A stretch of DNA of 26,918 nucleotides from Porphyromonadaceae bacterium UBA7042 (GTDB lineage: Bacteria > Bacteroidota > Bacteroidia > Bacteroidales > Muribaculaceae), in the NCBI GenBank assembly GCA_002494015.1, contig DLAR01000086.1, positions 9,411 to 36,328 of the forward strand. Reading direction: 5' to 3'. This document shows, piece after piece, positions 7,424-15,620 of this stretch. The notes under the pieces were generated by a model, which saw nothing but the letters and a program-made list of their open reading frames with translations, did no database searches and had not been told where the DNA came from. The stretch's first letter is position 1. Each line of letters opens with the position of its first letter. The position numbers were made by a program, and so were the translations under genes.

Positions 7424-8827
7424 TTATTCAGAATCACGCAACGAGTCCATCAGCGCATCATACAGCAATCGTCCTTCAAGATTATATCCTTTATGGGAGT
7501 GATGCACACGGTCTCCGCTGAAAAGATTTCCGCTAATCCATGTCGCACTCGCGCCACGGCCTCCGGCAACCTCATACCAGTCATAAACAGCGATAGCGTT
7601 GTTTTTACCGTAATCTAAAATAGCCTGACGCAACGGCGCTATATTGCTGTTTACCGCATAGCTTTTTACTTTTTTTGTCACTGTCCTATAACCGGCTTTG
7701 CGTCCTTTGCGCGCTTTGCGTTTTACACGGGTTTTCTTAGTCGTATAAACACTTTTCTGACATTCCATCGGGGTCGTCAACAAGATTACGGCATCGGGGT
7801 TATAAGATTTTATATTTTTGACAAGACGGTCGATTGAACGGGTAAATCCAGCAACATCAAGCCGACCAAACGCCTCGTTGGTACCGAGAGAGATAATGAC
7901 AAGATTAGGATTCAATGCTGAAATCCCATAGCCGACAGTACCAATGCGGTTGTAGGTGTCATAAGCCGCGCCATTGTTGCCAATCGCATGATAGAACACT
8001 CCGGGAACGCCGCCCGACAATGATGCCCCGAATATTGTCAAGTCGCCGGTGGAACTGAACGAGATATTGACTTTCGTTTCGGGAGAAGCCATGACAATCT
8101 GGGTGTAGTCTTTCGAAGGTATTGCTCTGAAATGAACGCTTTTACCCTCGCCGTTTGTTACATTGTCAACCGTCAGTTTGCCGTTATGGAATATGGTAAC
8201 CGATGAAAATGGGTTATAATCATCTTTTTCCGAAGTCCCGATTGTGATCTCGCTATTATTGCGCAGAGGGTGAATCGAAGTTCCTGTAAAACCGACTGTC
8301 TGCCGCCATGACGCGCTCATGAGTTTAACCGGATTCCATGCATTTTTGCTTTGAAAGACGTAATCCGAAGGCTCGTTAGTCCCGCTCATTTTCAGTGGAG
8401 CTACAAGACCGCGTCCCGCGTTTCCAAAGTCATACTGGAGTAATTCGCGCGTGGTGCCGGTTCCTATGTCGGCCTGCACATGGCTGTCGCCGATATGTAC
8501 GATTGACACGGGTTCCTTGTTGCTGTTGACAAACGCTTTTCTAAGTTGAGACCAGTCTGCCCCATTATAAATAATATGGTTGGCCCCTTGGTTTATAAAC
8601 GAGGGGACGGGAATATCTATGTCATCGGCTTCTTCGGGAATAATGACCGGACTTTCTCTCACATCCCGGTCATCTGAATCAGAATCTTCGGTTGATTCCC
8701 CCGATACCTCCTCCTCTGTGTCATCTTCCTCGGTTACCGGTTGTTGCGCAACCGATACAAATGGCACAAATGCAGCAATTATCCATGCTGAGAATATAGT
8801 AACAAATCTTTTTTTCATTTTAGACAT
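7424..8827 (-). CDS. Exported SGNH/GDSL-type hydrolase or acetyltransferase, with acidic linker and basic insertion
   Basis: A 467-residue exported protein. It has a signal peptide (to about residue 27), an acidic linker rich in Asp, Glu and Ser (33-72), then an SGNH domain: IVHIGDSH (109-116, Ser115), a Gly-containing stretch near 271-276, SLGTNEAF (313-320, Asn317) and GDRVHHS (438-444, Asp439 and His442). A beta-rich insertion of about 140 residues separates blocks I and III, as in Ape1-type O-acetyl esterases. A strongly basic segment with 12 Lys/Arg in 26 residues (362-387) lies before block V. The first ATG is at 8827; an alternative ATG at 8818 overlaps the upstream stop as ATGA and gives a neater signal peptide. 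It acts in the periplasm or on the surface, probably with the MBOAT protein that follows. Confidence 0.83.
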   Translation of the reverse strand: MSKMKKRFVTIFSAWIIAAFVPFVSVAQQPVTEEDDTEEEVSGESTEDSDSDDRDVRESPVIIPEEADDIDIPVPSFINQGANHIIYNGADWSQLRKAFVNSNKEPVSIVHIGDSHVQADIGTGTTRELLQYDFGNAGRGLVAPLKMSGTNEPSDYVFQSKNAWNPVKLMSASWRQTVGFTGTSIHPLRNNSEITIGTSEKDDYNPFSSVTIFHNGKLTVDNVTNGEGKSVHFRAIPSKDYTQIVMASPETKVNISFSSTGDLTIFGASLSGGVPGVFYHAIGNNGAAYDTYNRIGTVGYGISALNPNLVIISLGTNEAFGRLDVAGFTRSIDRLVKNIKSYNPDAVILLTTPMECQKSVYTTKKTRVKRKARKGRKAGYRTVTKKVKSYAVNSNIAPLRQAILDYGKNNAIAVYDWYEVAGGRGASATWISGNLFSGDRVHHSHKGYNLEGRLLYDALMDSLRDSE

Positions 8828-10248
8828 TGTTGAATGGCGTTAAACAATTCATCGGCCAGACGTGCGCCCCCCTTATGGGTAAGATGGATGTAATCTTTGT
8901 TGGCCAGACCTTGGCGAGACCACTCCACGATGGCGTCTTCTCCACCCATCGCCTCGCGAGTGTCCCAAAAGAGACAGTGGGCGCGACGGGCGGCATCACG
9001 CTGGGCGGCAATCATGGCGGGAGCCACACTCATGGAATGGACTGCACCGCCCCGTTTTTCCCCACGGTCGCCAATCCCCATGAGGAGAATGTCGGCACCG
9101 GGATAACAGTATTTCACATGATTAATCACGTCGACCATGCGGTCAGAGTAAATATGGTAATCTTTTTGCTGCGGACTCATGGCATTAATGCCAAATTCCA
9201 AAACAATCAGATTATAGGGTACCGACAGCGACATCTGACGGCATAGCCGGGCGTTGATTCGTGACAATGTAATACCGGAAAAGCCACGAGATGACATGCA
9301 GTCTACTGAGACTCCATCGCTGCCGTCAAGCCACACTCCGAGACCAATAAATGAGGCCGACGATGTCTTGACTTCGAAATTTTCAGTCAAACCGTCAACC
9401 GTGATGCACTGCACGACAGAGTCACCTTTGATTTCATGGTCAATCCACTCGCCTTTCCCCGTGCGACATGAAACTATAGCGTCATCGGGAGATATAAACA
9501 GTAATCGTGAAATGCTCCAAGACCCGGCGTGAGGGAAAGAGGAGGTGCCTGCATAGGTCGACAATGCTGACCCTGTCGGGGTTGAGTATTGCTCGGAAAG
9601 AGCCAGATACCTGTTTTTTGCTTTCTTGAGCGCGGTGAATGTCTTCCATCCGTTTCCACCTTGTTTTATCGATTTTCTGAACCCGGGGAAATCACTGTGC
9701 ATATTCACATACCCTACTCCTTGACCACCATAAGCATTCTGAAGTTTTTCGCGCAGATCCTGAGTGAAAATATCACCTTCGATATAGCTGTCTCCGACAA
9801 CGGCTATCCGCGCATGTGTTCTCGATGCAATTGCCGATTTCAAAGAGCTAAGTCCACGGTTGTCAGGAGTATAATCCTCTATCACGACAATATCGCCGAC
9901 TCGTGCCGGTTTTGCAGGCAATACCGGTAGGGTTTGATAGCCGGAATCGGATTCTGTCATCATGCCGGCAGAATCCGACACCCGCTGCCCGAGCGTGTCA
10001 CGAGATTCTGATGCCTGAACTTTGGCCAGTTCAGGATCGACCGCCATTATATTTTCAGCATCGGCGTTGTTGTCATGGATTACTGACGCGGCAGAATCGT
10101 TCATGATGTCGCCCAGCAAGTTGAAATCCTTGATTTTGCCATCACTCCATCGACCTATCGGGAGCAACGATATACCGATTACCACCAGCAAGGCAATAAC
10201 CAATATCAGGGCTGCTTTGCCCTCACTATCTTTATTATTCCGTTCCAT
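8815..10248 (-). CDS. Membrane-anchored SGNH/GDSL-type hydrolase or acetyltransferase (PatB/AlgJ-like)
   Basis: A 477-residue protein with one hydrophobic segment (11-31) that should anchor it in the inner membrane with the rest in the periplasm. A low-complexity stalk of about 90 residues leads to an SGNH domain: VVGDSYIEGD (150-159, Ser154), VLEFGINAM (349-357, Asn355) and KDYIHLTHKGG (451-461, Asp452 and His455). A beta-rich insert of about 170 residues lies between blocks I and III. The stop overlaps the start of a second SGNH gene by a few bases, and an MBOAT gene follows that. An anchored SGNH protein next to an MBOAT gene is the usual setup for the transferase that finishes envelope O-acetylation; an esterase role is the alternative. 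The start lies 13 bases after the isochorismate synthase stop. Confidence 0.82.
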   Translation of the reverse strand: MERNNKDSEGKAALILVIALLVVIGISLLPIGRWSDGKIKDFNLLGDIMNDSAASVIHDNNADAENIMAVDPELAKVQASESRDTLGQRVSDSAGMMTESDSGYQTLPVLPAKPARVGDIVVIEDYTPDNRGLSSLKSAIASRTHARIAVVGDSYIEGDIFTQDLREKLQNAYGGQGVGYVNMHSDFPGFRKSIKQGGNGWKTFTALKKAKNRYLALSEQYSTPTGSALSTYAGTSSFPHAGSWSISRLLFISPDDAIVSCRTGKGEWIDHEIKGDSVVQCITVDGLTENFEVKTSSASFIGLGVWLDGSDGVSVDCMSSRGFSGITLSRINARLCRQMSLSVPYNLIVLEFGINAMSPQQKDYHIYSDRMVDVINHVKYCYPGADILLMGIGDRGEKRGGAVHSMSVAPAMIAAQRDAARRAHCLFWDTREAMGGEDAIVEWSRQGLANKDYIHLTHKGGARLADELFNAIQQCLK

Positions 10249-10261
10249 AAGTTATCAGCAA

Positions 10262-11407
10262 TCAGGACTGAGCCGAAAATCCGGTTACGATTTCATTGCG
10301 CGACGGATTGTCACTGCCCGTAACCGCGCATAAAAGAGGACGGCACTTCGACATAGCCTCGTCCCACTCATCATCCACTTTGCTCAAAGCTGTTATTCCT
10401 CCGCCTGAATAGATGTTGTAAATATATCCTTTCCTGCCGTCATCAAAAGCTCCGGGAGCAAGAAACGCACTGCGCAGACTAGCGTAGGCCCTTACCCGGG
10501 TCCCGGTCTTTACCGCGACATATCCGCCATAGCACAGACGCTCATGAAACTCGTTCATGACAATGTCATGAATCGCTTCATTGCGTGGCAAACCACATAA
10601 AGCCGGGGTCGGACTCAATTCGCCCAGTATCTGCCCGACAGGGACATTGCCCTCGGCTGTAATTGGGGTATAGAGATGAACAATATTGCCATATTTCATC
10701 TCGCCGAGGTCATCGGCTTCGGCATCCATTCCGAGCGAGGCAAGAGTGTTGCCGATGAAATCTACTACCATTTCGTGCTCCTCAAGATTCTTTTTGTCCC
10801 ACGGGTCGGCCACATCTACGCTGCGCGTCCCGGCAAGAGCCATTGTCGATAGTTGTCCCGTAGCGGTATCATAGTCAATCAGCAACTCGGGCGACGCTCC
10901 TAACCACGCTCCGGTCTCGGGAGTATAGCACAAAAAACGGAATGTCGCGGGGAAACGCGAAAAATAGTCGGCGACAACCGCCGCAAGGGATCTCTCTGTA
11001 GCCACGGCGGTCATTTGCGACATCACGACTTTGCCTCCACGCTTTTTTAACGTGTCAATAACCCGGTGCAAGGATGCTTTGTAATTCAGAACCGGAGTAG
11101 AACGAAATGCAGGAGCGACAGCGGGATGATATAGTTTCTCGTCGACTTTCTCGGCTATATCCCGAGCCTCGGCCAAGTCAATCATGTCTGTGACTCCGGC
11201 AGTGTAGGACTCATCGTTTCCAAAAAAATTAATGGCGAAACCATTCCATGTCTGACGGTCGAGATGGGCCACGCAACAAGCGTCGGCATCGGGCAACGAG
11301 GCTTCAAAATGAAATTCATCCTCATTGGGAAAAGCATAAAGAGCAAACGGCAGCCCGGCATTGACACACCCTTCGGCGACCGAAAACAAATCTGTCTTAT
11401 TCTTCAT
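10262..11407 (-). CDS. menF: Isochorismate synthase
   Basis: A 381-residue cytoplasmic chorismate-utilising enzyme that makes isochorismate, the first step of menaquinone synthesis. The C-terminal catalytic domain carries the family blocks: AGTRSVD near 200, EEHEMVVDFIGNTL near 220, LSPTPALCGLPRNEA near 270-285, NEFHERLCYGGYVAV near 295-310, and YSGGGITALSKVDDEWDEA near the C-terminus with the metal-binding glutamates. It is on the short side, as is common in Bacteroidetes. The frame opens at a TTG at 11413, but the ATG at 11407 overlaps the rimO stop as ATGA and is preferred. The rest of the men pathway (menD, menB, menE) is not next to it; instead the SGNH/MBOAT genes follow. Anthranilate or salicylate synthase functions are less likely. 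Confidence 0.88.
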   Translation of the reverse strand: MKNKTDLFSVAEGCVNAGLPFALYAFPNEDEFHFEASLPDADACCVAHLDRQTWNGFAINFFGNDESYTAGVTDMIDLAEARDIAEKVDEKLYHPAVAPAFRSTPVLNYKASLHRVIDTLKKRGGKVVMSQMTAVATERSLAAVVADYFSRFPATFRFLCYTPETGAWLGASPELLIDYDTATGQLSTMALAGTRSVDVADPWDKKNLEEHEMVVDFIGNTLASLGMDAEADDLGEMKYGNIVHLYTPITAEGNVPVGQILGELSPTPALCGLPRNEAIHDIVMNEFHERLCYGGYVAVKTGTRVRAYASLRSAFLAPGAFDDGRKGYIYNIYSGGGITALSKVDDEWDEAMSKCRPLLCAVTGSDNPSRNEIVTGFSAQS

Positions 11408-12744
11408 CAACAATCCTCCTCAAACCGCCCCATGAGTTCAAACGGGGATGCCGAAGTTATTTTAACATTATAGAAACCACCGCGCTCAGGCTTAAACACT
11501 GAAAGTTTTGAGATTAGAACCTCGGGGTCCACTTCAGGGGAGTCCCACTGAGTGCGGCCAACGTAAAATTCACCCTCCTCACGGTCAATGATTACGGGGA
11601 TTGTTTTGCCGACCTTCTGTTGCTGAATTTCGTCAGAAATCTGCTCCTGAAGTTCCATTAATCGGTCAAGGCGCGATTGCTTGATTTCGGCAGATATATC
11701 GTCGCTAAAATTCTTTGCTCCGAATGTATCTTCCTCCTCACAATAGGCGAATGCCCCCATGCGTTCAAAACGCTGCTCGCGGACAAACTCAATGAGTTCC
11801 TCAAACGCCTCGTCATCCTCACCGGGGAAACCAACCATGAGAGTAGTGCGTATATGCAATCCGGGGACACGGCAACGCATTTCGGCAAGAAGTTGTCTCG
11901 TCTCGTCACCCGTAATGTGGCGGCGCATATTAGAAAGCAACCGGTCATTAACATGCTGCAAAGCAATGTCGAGATACTTGCACACATTGTCGCGACGCGC
12001 CATCACGTCAAGAAGATCCAGCGGAAACCCAGCGGGATAGGCATAATGAAGGCGAATCCACTCTACCCCCTCGACATCAGCAATCCGGTCAACAAGTTCC
12101 GCAATGCTGACATGGCCATATATATCCTGACCGTATGCAGTCAGGTCTTGCGCTATGACATTGAATTCTTTTACTCCACGGGCAACCAAAGACTTAACTT
12201 CGTCAATGATTTCTTCCATAGGCCGGGATTTATAACGCCCGGTTATCAACGGGATTGCACAGAAAGCGCAAAAACGGTTACAACCCTCGGCTATCTTCAG
12301 ATAAGCATGATGACGCGGAGTGGTGATAATGCGGTCATAAGGGACAGTGGCGGGAGACTTTCGGGCAAGGTCGGTAACGAGCGCGGGCCAGTCGGTCTTG
12401 CCATACCATTTGTCTACTTCGGGAATTTCGGCCGGGAGGTCGTCGGTATAGCGTTGGGAAAGACACCCCATCACATAAAGCTCCGAAATTTCACCTTCTG
12501 TTTTGGCGGTCGCCCATTTCAGAATCTCGTTTATCGATTCTTCCTTGGCGTCACCGATAAAGCCGCAAGTATTCACAACCACGATATCGCCACGATTGAC
12601 AGCATCGTCTTCATGAACGACATCCATCCCTACACCGGCAAGCATAGCCATCAGACGTTCTGAATCGACAAGATTCTTGGAGCATCCGAGGGAAATTATA
12701 TTGACTTTTTTCTTTTTCAAAACCTTTTCAATCCTTGTTCTCAC
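11407..12744 (-). CDS. rimO: Ribosomal protein S12 methylthiotransferase RimO
   Basis: A protein of up to 445 residues that adds a methylthio group to an aspartate of ribosomal protein S12. It has the N-terminal methylthiotransferase domain with three cluster cysteines (C21, C60, C94, the first in ISLGCSKNLVDSERL), a radical SAM domain with AEGCNRFCAFC (C155, C159, C162), and a C-terminal TRAM domain for RNA or protein contact. SLGCSKN and the Asp-rich following region distinguish it from MiaB. The GTG at 12744 overlaps ftsY by 17 bases; a TTG at 12720, seven bases past the ftsY stop, gives an N-terminus closer to the usual RimO length and may be the true start. It lies in the ftsY-rimO-menF run. 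Confidence 0.94.
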   Translation of the reverse strand: MRTRIEKVLKKKKVNIISLGCSKNLVDSERLMAMLAGVGMDVVHEDDAVNRGDIVVVNTCGFIGDAKEESINEILKWATAKTEGEISELYVMGCLSQRYTDDLPAEIPEVDKWYGKTDWPALVTDLARKSPATVPYDRIITTPRHHAYLKIAEGCNRFCAFCAIPLITGRYKSRPMEEIIDEVKSLVARGVKEFNVIAQDLTAYGQDIYGHVSIAELVDRIADVEGVEWIRLHYAYPAGFPLDLLDVMARRDNVCKYLDIALQHVNDRLLSNMRRHITGDETRQLLAEMRCRVPGLHIRTTLMVGFPGEDDEAFEELIEFVREQRFERMGAFAYCEEEDTFGAKNFSDDISAEIKQSRLDRLMELQEQISDEIQQQKVGKTIPVIIDREEGEFYVGRTQWDSPEVDPEVLISKLSVFKPERGGFYNVKITSASPFELMGRFEEDC

Positions 12745-13702
12745 CGAAAAGCGACTCTACAAAGTCACGTTTATGGAACACTTGGAGGTCTTCGATACCC
12801 TCTCCCAACCCGATATATTTCACGGGGATATTAAACTGGTCGCTGATGCCTATCACCACGCCCCCCTTGGCCGTGCCGTCGAGCTTGGTAATGGCAAGTT
12901 CGTTAACCGATGTCGCGGCGACAAACTGCCGGGCCTGCTCAAATGCATTTTGCCCGGTCGAGCCGTCGAGAACAAGAAGGACCTCGTGGGGCGCATCGGG
13001 AACGAGTTTCTGCATGACGTTACGGATTTTGGTAAGCTCGTCCATAAGCCCCTTTTTGTTGTGAAGACGCCCGGCGGTATCGATGATGACCACATCCACG
13101 TCATTGGCAATCGCGCTCTGAAGCGTGTCAAAGGCAACAGATGCCGGATCGGCACCAAGTTTTTGTTTTACAACCGGCACTCCGGCTCTCTCGCCCCAGA
13201 TGTCGAGCTGTTCCACGGCTGCCGCACGGAAAGTGTCAGCTGCGCCAAGCATCACCTTGTTCCCGGCTTTCTTAAACTGGGCTGCCATTTTTCCAATGGT
13301 GGTAGTCTTGCCGACACCATTGACACCAACGACCATTATCACATGGGGATGATGGCCGGCCGGCACTGTGAAGTCTTCAAGCGAAGTCTCGTTATGATTC
13401 TCGGCAAGCATATCGGAAATTTCCTCACACAGCAGACTGTTGAGTTCCGAGGCTCCCACATATTTATCTTTTGCCACTCGGGCCTGAATGCGGTCAATTA
13501 TTTTGAGAGTGGTATCGACACCTACGTCAGAGGTGATGAACACTTCTTCGAGATTGTCAAGCACCTCGTCATCGATTGTCGATTTTCCCGCGATAGCGTG
13601 AGTCAATCGGTCAAAAAAGCCTCTTTTAGTGCGGTCAAGACCGCGGTCAAGGGTCTCTTTCTTTTCTTTTTTATTTTTCGAGAAAAAATCAAATAGTCCC
13701 AT
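12728..13702 (-). CDS. ftsY: Signal recognition particle receptor FtsY
   Basis: A 324-residue GTPase that docks the signal recognition particle and its ribosome at the inner membrane. The NG domain is complete: GVNGVGKTT (126-134) for nucleotide binding, DTFRAAAVEQL, DTAGRLHNK, and TKLDGTAKGG near the C-terminus. The N-terminal A domain of E. coli FtsY is missing; only about 30 Lys-rich residues precede the N domain, and this short form is common in the phylum. It is the first gene of a minus-strand run with rimO, menF, two SGNH genes and an MBOAT gene, all overlapping or less than 40 bases apart, and has a clear promoter about 70 bases upstream. In many Bacteroides the ribosomal protein genes rpmB and rpmG lie just upstream; they are not here. 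Confidence 0.96.
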   Translation of the reverse strand: MGLFDFFSKNKKEKKETLDRGLDRTKRGFFDRLTHAIAGKSTIDDEVLDNLEEVFITSDVGVDTTLKIIDRIQARVAKDKYVGASELNSLLCEEISDMLAENHNETSLEDFTVPAGHHPHVIMVVGVNGVGKTTTIGKMAAQFKKAGNKVMLGAADTFRAAAVEQLDIWGERAGVPVVKQKLGADPASVAFDTLQSAIANDVDVVIIDTAGRLHNKKGLMDELTKIRNVMQKLVPDAPHEVLLVLDGSTGQNAFEQARQFVAATSVNELAITKLDGTAKGGVVIGISDQFNIPVKYIGLGEGIEDLQVFHKRDFVESLFGENKD

Positions 13703-13772
13703 TGTCTTTATAAATGAGTCGCCGTTCCACGCGACAGCCAGTGCCGCAACGGCTGATAAGTTTTTAAGACTG

Positions 13773-13804
13773 CAAATTTACAAAATTATTCCATGATATG
13801 CAAA
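13773..13804 (-). promoter_or_regulatory. Promoter of the ftsY-rimO-menF-SGNH-MBOAT run
   Basis: On the minus strand TTTG (13801-13804), a 20-base spacer and TAAATTTG (13773-13780) fit the Bacteroides consensus at every fixed position. The start should be near 13766, giving a leader of about 64 bases. A second TAnnTTTG-like sequence overlaps just upstream. No other convincing promoter was seen before the nuclease gene. Confidence 0.7.
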
Positions 13805-13809
13805 ACCCA

Positions 13810-13884
13810 ATTTACAACAGGTAATCGACAAAGGCGGATGCGTTCACTCCACACATCCGCCTTTGTCGATTAACTGTTGTAAGT
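13810..13884 (-). terminator. Very long hairpin after the FadL-like gene
   Basis: Bases 13814-13840 pair with 13854-13880: 27 positions with a single mismatch (13821/13873) and a 13-base loop. The pairing continues outward with weaker pairs to 13810 and 13884. It begins four bases past the FadL-like stop codon. On the minus strand it is followed by AATTGGGTTTTG, a modest T run. A terminator is the simplest reading, but the stem is two to three times the usual length, and it ends six bases before the ftsY -33 box. Confidence 0.7.
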
Positions 13885-13887
13885 TTT

Positions 13888-15582
13888 TCAGAATTTGAAA
13901 CCGATAGAGAGAACTATCGAGTTGTTGTTTTGAGCGATTGACGCCGAAGGTGCCCAAACATCGCAGGTGTTTCCATCAGCATCGGGCATCAGCTCCGTGT
14001 AGTTTGTATAAGCTTGATAGCGACTGCGGTTATAACGGTGCACGAATGCTGCATCAGCATAAAAATTCTTATACCTGTACCCGATACCGCAGGTGATATA
14101 CTGCGTGGATTTATTGAGCGTAACCGAAGGTTGTGTCTCAGTATCATCGGGTCCTGAAGTATAATAAGCGACCGGAATATTGTAGCCGCCATCGGTGCGA
14201 TAGCCGTTCATTCCCTCTTGGGTCACGGGGGAAGATTCGTAAACATACCCGGCACGAAGGCTGAATTGCGGGGTAACTCGGAACTCACCTCCGACGCGTA
14301 TTATATTGGACGCGCGAAAGTAGGTGTTGATGTCGTCGTTCACAGCTGTGATTTCGTAACTGTCGGCATTTTTGACATTGAGGCTCTGCATGGGGCGGTA
14401 TTCATAGTCAACGCTAAGGATTCCGCGACCGCCGATGACTCCGGCGGCACCGACCATCAATCGCCACGGAGTACGGCATTTCCAGTCAAAATAATCGGAA
14501 TATCCATAGTCGGTGTCTTCATATCCGGCAAGTGGTTTTCCACCGGGATACCCGTCGGCACTATACTGATAGTTCATGCGGCCCCAGCCTTCGTAAGTGA
14601 GGCTGTAATATGTGGGGGTGTGAACGGCAATACCGACACGAAACTCGTTAATCGGCTTGATTATAAGACCGGCCTTGAAATTAAAGCCGTTACCATATAT
14701 GTGCTTGACATTCTGAATATCAAAATCAGCGTTGCCCGATGTGTATCCCACAGGGTTGCCGTTAGCGTCAAATCCTGTAACCCGGGCATCATTCAGCGAC
14801 TCACCGTAGAAAGTGTTTGATTTATACTCTACATCGGTGATTCCGAATCCGATACCCCAGTAGACGGTATTCATTATATTGCCGCCGAAGTCGATTGCAT
14901 ATTCATCGACATGGCCTTTTTCCTGCACCTCGTACCACCCCGTGCCAGTGGCATCGTTATCCCATAAACCCTGATAAGCGCTTGATGTCGCGGCCGACGA
15001 GTTTATGCCATAAGCATTGTACATCATGATTGACATCCACGGAGCCGAAGAGTCAAGATAAGGGTTATAATCCTTGTTGGAACTGATAAGTTCATTAGGT
15101 TTATATCCGTCATAGGTGGTAAAATCAGCCACATAATTGGTCAGCGAACCACTCAGTTCTCCAAGGGAGCCACCATAGTGGCGGTCAAAAGAGGCAGCAC
15201 GGCTATAACTGAATCCCCAGTTGAAATAAGGCATTGTCTCGGAGCTGAGAGACACGGTGCCGATATAACCGATATTGTTGGCATTGACCTTGGTCTGGTT
15301 GATTTTGTTGGAATAACCGAAAATCTCCGAATTGGCCGACTGCATGTTTATGTCAAGAGTTCCGCCTATTTCGCTGCTGCGGTACACGCCTATGCCGCCG
15401 GGGTTCTGATTGAGCGTGGACAGGTCACCGCCGAGGGCGGTAAACGCGCCGCCCATAGACATAAACCGGGCAGTGCCTCTCAGGTCGTTACGGCCAATCG
15501 AGTAGGCATCAAAAGCCGACTGCGCGTGGGCAGCCAAGGCGGGTGCGCCGATGATGAGCGCGGCTATGATTGACTTTTTCAT
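13888..15582 (-). CDS. Outer-membrane beta-barrel protein of the OmpP1/FadL/TodX type
   Basis: A 564-residue protein with a signal peptide ending at AHAQ (about residue 21). It is followed by the FadL-family start (AFDAYSIGRNDLRGTARFMS, then MGGAFTALGGDLSTLNQNPGG near 42-62), in which the Gly- and Asn-rich turn forms the N-terminal hatch. The rest is alternating beta-strand sequence. It ends in SIVLSIGFKF, a terminal aromatic strand as used for outer-membrane insertion. Family members move long-chain fatty acids or other hydrophobic compounds across the outer membrane. The Bacteroidetes versions are often labelled hemin receptor without direct proof, so I leave the substrate open. It lies 38 bases after a gene for a low-complexity exported protein and is probably cotranscribed with it. 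Confidence 0.85.
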   Translation of the reverse strand: MKKSIIAALIIGAPALAAHAQSAFDAYSIGRNDLRGTARFMSMGGAFTALGGDLSTLNQNPGGIGVYRSSEIGGTLDINMQSANSEIFGYSNKINQTKVNANNIGYIGTVSLSSETMPYFNWGFSYSRAASFDRHYGGSLGELSGSLTNYVADFTTYDGYKPNELISSNKDYNPYLDSSAPWMSIMMYNAYGINSSAATSSAYQGLWDNDATGTGWYEVQEKGHVDEYAIDFGGNIMNTVYWGIGFGITDVEYKSNTFYGESLNDARVTGFDANGNPVGYTSGNADFDIQNVKHIYGNGFNFKAGLIIKPINEFRVGIAVHTPTYYSLTYEGWGRMNYQYSADGYPGGKPLAGYEDTDYGYSDYFDWKCRTPWRLMVGAAGVIGGRGILSVDYEYRPMQSLNVKNADSYEITAVNDDINTYFRASNIIRVGGEFRVTPQFSLRAGYVYESSPVTQEGMNGYRTDGGYNIPVAYYTSGPDDTETQPSVTLNKSTQYITCGIGYRYKNFYADAAFVHRYNRSRYQAYTNYTELMPDADGNTCDVWAPSASIAQNNNSIVLSIGFKF

Positions 15583-15620
15583 ATTCTATAGTTCAGTTGA
15601 GAATCATTAGTTTTTTTCGA

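Noticed and set aside
11677..12663. A 328-codon plus-strand frame opposite rimO
   Set aside because: It is an antisense shadow of rimO; the translation shows no domain and the opposite strand carries every RimO motif.
12677..13696. A 339-codon plus-strand frame opposite ftsY
   Set aside because: Shadow of the FtsY frame, which has all GTPase motifs; no motif is seen in the antisense translation.
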